NCBI GenBank assembly: GCA_947466555.1
Contig: CANIFK010000310.1
Coordinates: forward strand, 1-6,490
Source: Acidobacteriota bacterium
Lineage (GTDB): Bacteria; Acidobacteriota; Terriglobia; Bryobacterales; Bryobacteraceae
Reading direction: 5' to 3'
Length of the DNA: 6,490 nt
Shown here: one piece after another, positions 1-5,824 of the stretch
Layout: each line of letters begins with the position of its first letter
Numbering within the stretch: position 1 is the stretch's first letter
Notes under the pieces: model-generated
What the model was told of the DNA's origin: nothing
Databases searched by the model: none
The model's input: only the letters and a program-made list of their open reading frames with translations
Position numbers and translations under genes: made by a program

Positions 1-1225
1 CGGAGATGGTTTTGACGGCCGCATCCGCGGTGGCGCCGACGACGCCGGCGGGGGAGTTGACGGCGAAGTAGACACCGGGGTCCAGGACGCAGGCGGAGAT
101 GATGGCCATGATGGCGACGAAGCTTTCGAGCAGCATGCTGCCGTAGGCGACGGGGAGAGCGTGGGTTTCCTTGGCGATCATCTTCGGGGTTGTGCCGGAG
201 GAGATGAGGGAGTGGAAGCCGGATATGGCGCCACAGGCGATGGTGATGAAGCAGAAGGGGAAGACGTTGCCGGCGAAGACGGGGCCGGTGCCATCGATGA
301 ACCGGGTGAGCGCGGGCATTTGGAGCTGGGGTTGGACGAAGAGGATGCCGACGCCCAGGAGGATGACCACGCCGAGTTTGACGAAGGTGCTGAGGTAGTC
401 GCGGGGGGCGAGGAGGAGCCAGACGGGCAGGGCACTTGCCGCGAAGCCGTAGACGATGACGCACAGGGCAAGCGTGGTGCCGGAGAGGGTGAACCAGGGG
501 GCGAAGTCCGGCGAGTGGGCGACCCATTCGCCGCCGAAGATGGAGCCGAGGACCAGGAGGAAGCCGATGACCGAGATTTCGAGGACTTTGCCGGGGCGGA
601 GGTAGCGGAGGTAGAGGCCCATGAAGACGGCGATGGGCATTGTCGCGGCGATGGTGAAAGTACCCCAGGGGGAGCCTTTGAGCGCGTTGACGACGACGAG
701 GGCGACGACGGCGAGGAGGATGATCATGATGAGGAGCACGGTGACGAGGGCGGTGAGGCCGCCGACTTTGCCGATCTCTTCCCGGCACATCTGGCCGAGG
801 GATTTGCCGTTGCGGCGCATGGAGCAGAAGAGGATGACGAAATCCTGGACGCAGCCGCCGAGGACGGCGCCGATGATGATCCAGAGTGTACCGGGGAGGT
901 AGCCGAACTGGGCGGCGAGGGTGGGGCCGACGAGGGGGCCGGGGCCGGCGATGGCGGCGAAGTGGTGGCCGAAGACGATCCACTTATTGGTGGGTTCGTA
1001 GTCGTGGCCGTTGCGGAGGCGTTCGGCGGGGGTGGCGCGGTTGTCATTGAGGGCCATGACGGTGGCGGCGATCCAACTGGCGTAGACGCGGTAGGCAAAG
1101 ATGTAGATGCAGACGGAGGCGATGACCAGCCACATGGAGTTAACCGGTTCGCCGCGGTTGATGGCGATGCCAGCCAGGGCGAGGGCGCCGGTGATGCCGA
1201 ATCCTGCTGAAATGAGATGTTTCAT
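1..1225 (-). CDS. cstA: Carbon starvation protein CstA family transporter (C-terminus cut off by window edge)
   Basis: This is an inner-membrane carrier of the CstA/BtsT family. Family members are linked to peptide uptake in carbon starvation and to pyruvate/proton symport. I see 408 residues, about 58% of the 701 residues I recall for E. coli CstA; the rest lies beyond position 1. The family block GHHFAAIAGPGPLVGPTLAA is at residues 86-105, followed by FGYLPG (107-112), VQDF (126-129), SPWGT (185-189), MGLYLRYLRPGK (202-213), LPVWLLLAPRDYLSTF (266-281), DGTGPVFAGN (311-320), ITIACGAISGFHSLISSGTT (327-346) and LDPGVYFA (381-388). Many hydrophobic segments alternate with short loops, as expected. 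The ATG at 1225 gives MKHLISAGFG. An in-frame ATG at 1246 would add MQNSRTP. Neither has a clear Shine-Dalgarno sequence. I prefer 1225 because the family N-terminus is short, but this is uncertain. The gene follows the small upstream gene by 53 bp with no visible terminator. Whether the substrate is peptide or pyruvate cannot be told from the sequence. Confidence 0.95.
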   Translation of the reverse strand, partial: MKHLISAGFGITGALALAGIAINRGEPVNSMWLVIASVCIYIFAYRVYASWIAATVMALNDNRATPAERLRNGHDYEPTNKWIVFGHHFAAIAGPGPLVGPTLAAQFGYLPGTLWIIIGAVLGGCVQDFVILFCSMRRNGKSLGQMCREEIGKVGGLTALVTVLLIMIILLAVVALVVVNALKGSPWGTFTIAATMPIAVFMGLYLRYLRPGKVLEISVIGFLLVLGSIFGGEWVAHSPDFAPWFTLSGTTLALCVIVYGFAASALPVWLLLAPRDYLSTFVKLGVVILLGVGILFVQPQLQMPALTRFIDGTGPVFAGNVFPFCFITIACGAISGFHSLISSGTTPKMIAKETHALPVAYGSMLLESFVAIMAIISACVLDPGVYFAVNSPAGVVGATADAAVKTIS

Positions 1226-1278
1226 GGGGGTACGCGAATTCTGCATTGTACCGTGGGGGGGCGTGGGGCTGCTTATGA
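1226..1278 (-). other. Short C-rich gap before cstA
   Basis: This 53-bp gap lies between the stop of the small unknown gene and the preferred cstA start. Read on the minus strand it is C-rich and contains a run of seven C residues (1255-1261). It also holds an alternative in-frame ATG at 1246. I see no hairpin, no convincing -10/-35 pair and no purine-rich ribosome binding site. Read-through transcription from the gene upstream is therefore the simplest reading. Confidence 0.4.
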
Positions 1279-1842
1279 TTAGCGGACGGCGATGGCGGCG
1301 GCCATGGCGAGCTTATGGTCGTTGTTCCAGGGCGGCCCGATGGCGCGGCGCAGTTGGAGGAAGTGGGCGTCGATGTCGACGATGCGGAGGGCTTCGGCGG
1401 CCGCGTTGAAGACGTTCTTCGGGTCGTACCAATGGACGGCCCAGCCGCGGGCGAGGGCGGCGAGGGCGAGCGCCTCGCGGTACATGACCCAGTCGGCATT
1501 GTTGCTGGCGCGGTAGTCGGTGATTCGCTCGGCGACGGTGGGCGGCAGGGGAGGGCAGCGGCGGAGCGCTACGGCGGTGATCGGTTCCGGGAGGGTGGCG
1601 GCGACGGCGTCCAGGGCGAGTTCGGCGTGATGTTCGGCGGAGAGCCGGACGCGCTCCACCAGCGCCACGCCTTCCTGGATGGGCAGCCGCTGCGCTTCGC
1701 AGTGGTGGGGGATTTTGGGCAGGTCCGGGGCCACGAGTTCGACGCGGCGACGGTCGAGCAGGGTGCCGCTTGCCGAGGCGGTGACGAGCACCGCCCAGCC
1801 GCCGTGATCCGAGATGCCGACGATGGCGCCGTTGGTGGAAAT
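1279..1842 (-). CDS. Conserved-looking hypothetical protein, 187 aa, probable ATT start
   Basis: I do not recognise a named family. The protein is soluble-looking, with no signal peptide or membrane segment. It begins (M)STNGAIVGISDHGGWAVLV, a hydrophobic beta-strand pattern, then has LLDRRRVELV, PHHCEAQRLP, an alpha-helical middle, YREALALAALARGWAVHWYD and a C-terminal GPPWNNDHKLAMAAAIAVR. Clustered His, Asp, Trp and Arg residues (SDHGGW, PHH, HWYD, NNDHK) could form an active or binding site, but no function can be assigned. The frame is closed upstream by a TAA that overlaps the end of the peptidase gene, and there is no ATG in front of the SDHGGWAV block. A GTG at 1791 would give 170 residues but cut off that block. 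An ATT at 1842 has GGAG seven bases upstream and keeps it, so I chose ATT. The gene starts 14 bp after the peptidase stop, which suggests co-transcription and translational coupling. Confidence 0.75.
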   Translation of the reverse strand: MSTNGAIVGISDHGGWAVLVTASASGTLLDRRRVELVAPDLPKIPHHCEAQRLPIQEGVALVERVRLSAEHHAELALDAVAATLPEPITAVALRRCPPLPPTVAERITDYRASNNADWVMYREALALAALARGWAVHWYDPKNVFNAAAEALRIVDIDAHFLQLRRAIGPPWNNDHKLAMAAAIAVR

Positions 1843-1849
1843 AGATTCG

Positions 1850-1853
1850 CTCC
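1850..1853 (-). promoter_or_regulatory. Ribosome binding site (GGAG) deciding the ATT start
   Basis: On the minus strand GGAG is followed by the seven bases CGAATCT and then ATT at 1842-1840. The spacing is ideal for a Shine-Dalgarno sequence, while the downstream GTG at 1791 has only a weak GGCGG-like stretch before it. The site falls in the 14-bp gap directly after the peptidase stop codon. Confidence 0.55.
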
Positions 1854-1856
1854 GGA

Positions 1857-2522
1857 TTATGGGTTATCGACGATGATGTTCATGCCGGCGTTGGTGATTA
1901 ATGGGGCGACGACGGTGGCGTCGTCACCGTCCAAGAGGAGGACTCCGAGGCGGTGGGGGCCGTTGGAGAGCAGCCGGGTGTCGAAGGTGCCGTCGAAGCC
2001 GATGTTCGGGCAGGCGGGGATGCCCGATAGCGTGGCGCAGACCTCCGGGCGGGCGTTGCCGTAGCGGAGGGTGGCGCGGATCTGATTGTCGATGAGGAGA
2101 TAGACAAGCAGGAAGCGGCCGTCGGGATCATAGGCGTGGCCGGAGATGTTGAGGACGCCGGAGACTCGCTGAAGGTTTGTCGGGGTGGTGACGACGCCGA
2201 TGGGGAGTTTGTTGGCCGGGTTATCGACGGTGACGACGACGGGCGTTTCCGGATGGTAGGTGATGCGGCCGTTGTCTTCGGTGATGCGGACTTGGACGCG
2301 GTGTTCTCCATTCCGTAGGGCGGGGCCTTCGGAGGTGGTGTCGATAGCGGTGACCCAGCCGACGCCGGGGCAGTTGGGCGAACCGGTGGCGGGACCGTTG
2401 GCGGCGCAGAGGTCGGCTCGGGTGACGCCGAACGAGGTGCGGCCGTAGGCGATGTTGTCGATGATGAGATCGACGGCGGTGACGCGGGTGGACTTGCTGT
2501 AGGCGAAGCCGCGGAGTTGGGC
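1857..2522 (-). repeat. Direct repeat copy 1 (3' end of the peptidase gene)
   Basis: This segment encodes the last 221 residues and stop of the peptidase. It aligns without any gap to 5825-6490 at a constant offset of 3968 bp. The encoded residues agree at 146 of 221 positions by hand count. The two copies share an identical 27-base run (1980-2006 and 5948-5974). The left limit is the stop codon; the right limit is not known because the second copy runs off the window. Confidence 0.85.
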
Positions 2523-5500
2523 GAAGCCGGTCAAGATGTCGCCATTTTTGAGGGTGTCGAAGCCGCCGATGGGAAGAGGGCCGTCGTTGTCTTCGATGGT
2601 GAAATTGAGGGGGGATTCGGGGTAGTTCTGGAAGCCAGCTTTGAAATTGACGGCGCGGAGCTGGAAGGTGTGCGGGCCGGGTTTGAGACCGAGGGCCTTC
2701 ACGTCGATATTGGACAGGAAGCCGATAGAGGGGCAGCCGGGGAGGGTGTTTTGCGGCGTGCAAATATCGGGGCGGCTTTGGCCGCGGGCGACGGTGCCGC
2801 GGTAGACGCCGTCGATCAGGATATTGACGGAGGCGACGAGGGTGTCTTCGTCGTAGACGATGCCGCGGACGGTGAGAACGCCGGCGACCTTGGCATCGGG
2901 GGCGGGGGATTCAATGCGGACTTTGGGAGCGGTGGCGTTTTCAAAGGGCGGGAAGAAGGAGAGCGGCGGGGCGTCTTTGAGGGTGACGCGCTGGCGGCCG
3001 TAGACGTGCTGTAGCGCGGCGTTGCCGATGCCGCGGGAGATGCCGACGAAGGGCGTAGTGGCGGCGCAGCCGGCGAAGGGCGAGTAGTTCAAAAGGTTCT
3101 GGTTCCCGGCGCCGTAGAGGTAGCGGATTTCGCCATTTTCGTAGAGCGTCAGAGCGAAATTGACGGGTTCGGGGACGGGCGTATAGGGCGGGGCGTTGAC
3201 GGCGGGGATGGTTTCCCCGGCCCAGCGGATGGTGAAGGAGTTGGGGCCGCGGCTGACGAAGATGTTTTCGTTCGGCTGGGCGGAGCCGTTGGTACGCATC
3301 CACATGGCCATGGGGGCGATGCCGGTGATGGCGGCGAAGCCGGTGTCATCGAGGCAGGTGGGGGTGAGAGCGGTATCGAACTGGATGTAGCCTTCGGGGC
3401 GGACGCGGATTTCGCGGTATTTCTTGCCGTAGAAGGTGAACTCGAAGGGGAGCGCGACACGGCCCCAGGCGCCGCCGGGGCTGAGGCGGAAGCCGGTGGC
3501 TGATTCGTTGGGGAAGGTGTAGGGGATCTTTTCGTTGTCGAAGACCTGGGCGTAGTTGGGGGAGGCTTTGACGGTCTTTTCGATGAGTTTTGGGCCGGAG
3601 GCGGTGTTCTGATCGTTGTAATAGATGGTGATGGCGTCGCCGGCGATGAGGGAGAGCGAACCGCTCTTGGGGGTGGCGGGGCCGGCGGAGGTGGTGAAGA
3701 GGGTGCCGGACCAGGCGAGGCCGGCGCCGCGGGCGAGGATGACGGTTTCGACATCGCCGGAGCTGGCGGTGACATCGACGGGGAGGGCGTCGCCGGTGTA
3801 GTTGGCATCGTAGACGGTGATGCGGAGGGGTTCGCCGATCATCGGGGTTTCGGTTTGGAGGCCGATGACGCCGGTGGTGGAGGGTTTATCGAATGACGCG
3901 GTGACCTGGATGGAGTTGGAGTTGGGGCTGAAGGCGAGGACGCCGAGGCCGCGGCGGGCGAAGCCTTCCCAGATTTGGGACTGGCTTTCGCCTTTATAGT
4001 CGACGCGTTCGGCGAGGAGGATGGCATCGCGGAGATCGACCATGGAGGGGGCGGGCGGGGAGAGCTTCATGCCATCGAGGACGATGCGCTTGAGCCGGCG
4101 GCGGCCTTCGGTTTCGCCGAATTGACGTACGAGGTTGGCACGGACTTCCCACAGGGCCTGGACCCAGATGACGCCGTCTTCGTGGATTTCGGGGGCGGCG
4201 GCGGCGCGGCCGAGGTCGGCGTAGGTGAGGGGATTGATTTCGAAATTGGTGGAGTAGGGGCGATTGCGGAGGCTGGTGCCGAAGGCGCGGTAGGCATATT
4301 CACCGCGGGCGTACACGCCGTCGACGGGGGCGCCTTCGGGGATGAGGAATTCCAGGGCGAAGAAATCGGAGAGAGCTTCGTTCATGGCGGCGCCCTGGAA
4401 GCCGGTGTTCATGGTGGGGATGAGGCGGAAGGTGACGCCGTGGGTGTATTCGTGGAGGATGACGTCGGCGGCGAGGCTGCTATCGGCCCAGATGCCGCCG
4501 ACGGAGTTGACGTACATGGAGATTTGGGCCCGGTTGCCGTCCCCGCGGTTGAGTGTGGTGAAGAAGGCGTTATTGATGTTGGCGGTACCGGAGAGGGCTT
4601 GGGAGCCGAACTGGGAGTAGGCGTACATGGGGTCGCCAGAGATGCCGGCGCCGGTTGTGTTTTGGGCCTGGTAGTTGCCGGCGGCTTCGTTGAAGCCGAG
4701 ATCGTTGAAGAGATCGTGGGCGCGGTTGACCCAGTAGAAGAGATTGGTAGTGACGGCGTCGGTGAAGTTGGTGGAGGCCGGGGCGTCGGGGCCGAGTTGG
4801 AGGGGGAATTGGAAATCGAGGGAGGGTGATTTGGTGGTGAGAGGGGTGGTGAGGAGGACGATGCCGGTGGGGTTGGCGCCGGCGACGGCGTTGTTACCGG
4901 CGGTTTCGGAGCCGCTGATCCAGGCGTTGGGGAAGGGGACGACGGTGCGTTGGACGTAGGGGGGCTCAACGGAGGACTGGACGCCGTATTTGACGGGAGG
5001 CTGGGGGCTGATGCCGGTGAAGACGGCTCCTTTGGGGGCGGACTGGAACATGGTGAGAGGTTGTTTGGAGAGGAGGGATTGGGAGGCGTCGTCGATGACG
5101 GTGTCGTAGGCGGAGACGCCGTCGGCATCGGTGACGATGAAATGCCAGGCGGGTTGGAGGGCGCCGCGGACGGGGTACCAGACAGGGCGACCGGTGAGTT
5201 CGCCCAATTCGTCGGAGACGAAGCGGGCGTCGCCACGGGCGGTCATGCCGGAGCGGCGGAGGGTGGACTGGCGGGCGAGGATGGGATTGACGGCGGCGAG
5301 GGCAGCGTGGGCGGCTTCGGGAAGTTTGGCAGCGTTGGCGGGTTGGGCGGTGGGTTCGTTGAAGAGTTCGCCGCCGGCATTGAGGACGCGGCCGTCTTTG
5401 TCAATGTTGACGCGCCATTCGGCTCCGAAGATATCGAGGCCCTGGAAGCGTTGGCGGTAGGTGAGATGGGTGACGCCGTTGTGGTCGGTCTTGTACTCAT

Positions 5501-5687
5501 CGGTGAGATACAGGCCGACGGGAGAGGGGAACTGTTGGGCGGTGAAATCGGCGGCGATGTCGCGAGCGGGGCGGGGGCTGGACTGCGTGAGCGGGCCGTC
5601 CAGGTTGAGTAAGTGGCGGGGGATGGGTGCGGACCAGAGGGCAGATACAGTTACCACGAGCACCGGCATCATTCGGCGCAGAATCAT
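1857..5687 (-). CDS. Secreted zinc metallopeptidase, fungalysin (M36)/thermolysin-like, with C-terminal Ig-like repeats
   Basis: This is an exported endopeptidase of 1276 residues. A frame open to 5777 could add 30 residues, but the ATG at 5687 has GAGGAG nine bases upstream and begins a clear signal peptide (MILRRMMPVLVVTVSALWSA, residues 1-20). Residues about 41-112 resemble the FTP propeptide (AADFTAQQF, HLTYRQRFQGLDIFGAEWRV). The catalytic domain spans about 240-585: zinc ligands H412 and H416 and catalytic E413 in HEYTHGVTFRL, probable third ligand E437 in MNEALSDFFALEF, and probable catalytic H502 in IHEDGVIWVQALWEV. Residues about 604-710 form a beta-rich domain (LRITVYDANYTGD, SGDVETVIL, GDAITIYYND). 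Residues about 712-905 resemble the beta-sandwich module found on secreted proteases (LPFEFTFYGKKYREIRVRPE, APMAMW, SFTIRWAGETI, LYENGEIRYLYG). Three Ig-like repeats follow from 920 to the end. There is no membrane anchor or cell-wall sorting motif, so a secreted or surface-associated enzyme is likely. Peptidase class is firm; M36 assignment is likely but shows M4-like features. Confidence 0.92.
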   Translation of the reverse strand: MILRRMMPVLVVTVSALWSAPIPRHLLNLDGPLTQSSPRPARDIAADFTAQQFPSPVGLYLTDEYKTDHNGVTHLTYRQRFQGLDIFGAEWRVNIDKDGRVLNAGGELFNEPTAQPANAAKLPEAAHAALAAVNPILARQSTLRRSGMTARGDARFVSDELGELTGRPVWYPVRGALQPAWHFIVTDADGVSAYDTVIDDASQSLLSKQPLTMFQSAPKGAVFTGISPQPPVKYGVQSSVEPPYVQRTVVPFPNAWISGSETAGNNAVAGANPTGIVLLTTPLTTKSPSLDFQFPLQLGPDAPASTNFTDAVTTNLFYWVNRAHDLFNDLGFNEAAGNYQAQNTTGAGISGDPMYAYSQFGSQALSGTANINNAFFTTLNRGDGNRAQISMYVNSVGGIWADSSLAADVILHEYTHGVTFRLIPTMNTGFQGAAMNEALSDFFALEFLIPEGAPVDGVYARGEYAYRAFGTSLRNRPYSTNFEINPLTYADLGRAAAAPEIHEDGVIWVQALWEVRANLVRQFGETEGRRRLKRIVLDGMKLSPPAPSMVDLRDAILLAERVDYKGESQSQIWEGFARRGLGVLAFSPNSNSIQVTASFDKPSTTGVIGLQTETPMIGEPLRITVYDANYTGDALPVDVTASSGDVETVILARGAGLAWSGTLFTTSAGPATPKSGSLSLIAGDAITIYYNDQNTASGPKLIEKTVKASPNYAQVFDNEKIPYTFPNESATGFRLSPGGAWGRVALPFEFTFYGKKYREIRVRPEGYIQFDTALTPTCLDDTGFAAITGIAPMAMWMRTNGSAQPNENIFVSRGPNSFTIRWAGETIPAVNAPPYTPVPEPVNFALTLYENGEIRYLYGAGNQNLLNYSPFAGCAATTPFVGISRGIGNAALQHVYGRQRVTLKDAPPLSFFPPFENATAPKVRIESPAPDAKVAGVLTVRGIVYDEDTLVASVNILIDGVYRGTVARGQSRPDICTPQNTLPGCPSIGFLSNIDVKALGLKPGPHTFQLRAVNFKAGFQNYPESPLNFTIEDNDGPLPIGGFDTLKNGDILTGFAQLRGFAYSKSTRVTAVDLIIDNIAYGRTSFGVTRADLCAANGPATGSPNCPGVGWVTAIDTTSEGPALRNGEHRVQVRITEDNGRITYHPETPVVVTVDNPANKLPIGVVTTPTNLQRVSGVLNISGHAYDPDGRFLLVYLLIDNQIRATLRYGNARPEVCATLSGIPACPNIGFDGTFDTRLLSNGPHRLGVLLLDGDDATVVAPLITNAGMNIIVDNP
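1860..2930 (-). repeat. Three tandem Ig-like repeats in the peptidase C-terminus
   Basis: The peptidase tail holds three units of about 116-122 residues: repeat 1 at residues 920-1035 (bases 2583-2930), repeat 2 at 1036-1157 (2217-2582) and repeat 3 at 1158-1276 (1860-2216). Each begins with a G-rich strand ending in RGIVYDED, RGFAYSKS or SGHAYDPDG, continues with a V.LLID-type strand, then a loop with R...(D/E)-x-C, a second C-P and G-(F/W), then (N/K)PG/NG-x-H and a final strand ending IEDND or VDNP. Two cysteines per unit are conserved. These are probably beta-sandwich domains used for binding or as spacers; their ligand is unknown. Confidence 0.8.
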
Positions 5688-5696
5688 ATAAGTAGG

Positions 5697-5702
5697 CTCC
5701 TC
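5697..5702 (-). promoter_or_regulatory. Ribosome binding site GAGGAG for the peptidase
   Basis: GAGGAG on the minus strand lies nine bases upstream of the ATG at 5687. It fixes the peptidase start there rather than at the more distal in-frame codon at 5777, and that shorter start coincides with the beginning of a good signal peptide. Confidence 0.75.
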
Positions 5703-5720
5703 GTTGTGTCGACTTAGACC

Positions 5721-5747
5721 ATCATAGACGGAATCGGCCGATGCGAA
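5721..5747 (-). promoter_or_regulatory. Weak sigma-70-like promoter candidate for the peptidase
   Basis: On the minus strand TATGAT (5721-5726, five of six matches to TATAAT) lies 34 bases before the start codon. A TTCGCA (5742-5747, four of six matches to TTGACA) sits 15 bases upstream of it, which is shorter than the usual 17. The -10 element is good and the -35 element and spacing are poor. It is placed between the hairpin that follows the upstream gene and the peptidase ribosome binding site, which is where a promoter would be expected. Confidence 0.3.
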
Positions 5748-5773
5748 GTGCCCGCTGGGGCTGGATTCTCCCG

Positions 5774-5811
5774 GCAATTCCTGGGCCTCCGCGGCCGAGC
5801 CCAGGAATTGC
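5774..5811 (-). terminator. 13-bp perfect inverted repeat, probable terminator or 3' stabilising hairpin
   Basis: The arms 5774-5786 and 5799-5811 are perfectly complementary over 13 bp with a 12-base loop; two further pairs are possible after one mismatch. The hairpin begins 13 bases after the stop codon of the upstream gene, the position expected for a transcription end. On neither strand is it followed by a T-run, so it is not a textbook intrinsic terminator. It may end transcription less efficiently, protect the upstream mRNA 3' end, or be a binding site for a dimeric protein. Confidence 0.6.
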
Positions 5812-5824
5812 AGGAGAGGGGGAA

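Noticed and set aside
161..1210. Long plus-strand frame rich in Asp, Glu and Gly (349 codons)
   Set aside because: It is antisense to cstA, whose minus-strand translation matches the family block for block. The acidic low-complexity composition is the mirror of GCC/ATC/GTC-rich codons.
1315..2064. Plus-strand frame of 249 codons spanning the small unknown gene and the end of the peptidase
   Set aside because: It crosses two minus-strand genes and shows no domain. The minus-strand frames have ribosome binding sites and repeat homology.
1860..2930. Repeated DNA as a CRISPR array or mobile element
   Set aside because: The repeats are in-frame protein domains of about 350 bp with diverged sequence. 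There are no short identical repeats with spacers, no terminal inverted repeats and no transposase.
3975..4829. Plus-strand frame of 284 codons, Gly/Glu/Val-rich
   Set aside because: It lies opposite the catalytic domain of the metallopeptidase, has no recognisable motif and the repetitive composition typical of a shadow frame.
5688..5777. N-terminal extension of the peptidase from the distal in-frame start (MPGESSPSG...)
   Set aside because: It would place a hydrophilic 30-residue stretch before the signal peptide and overlap the hairpin region. The ATG at 5687 has a strong ribosome binding site and opens directly with the signal peptide.
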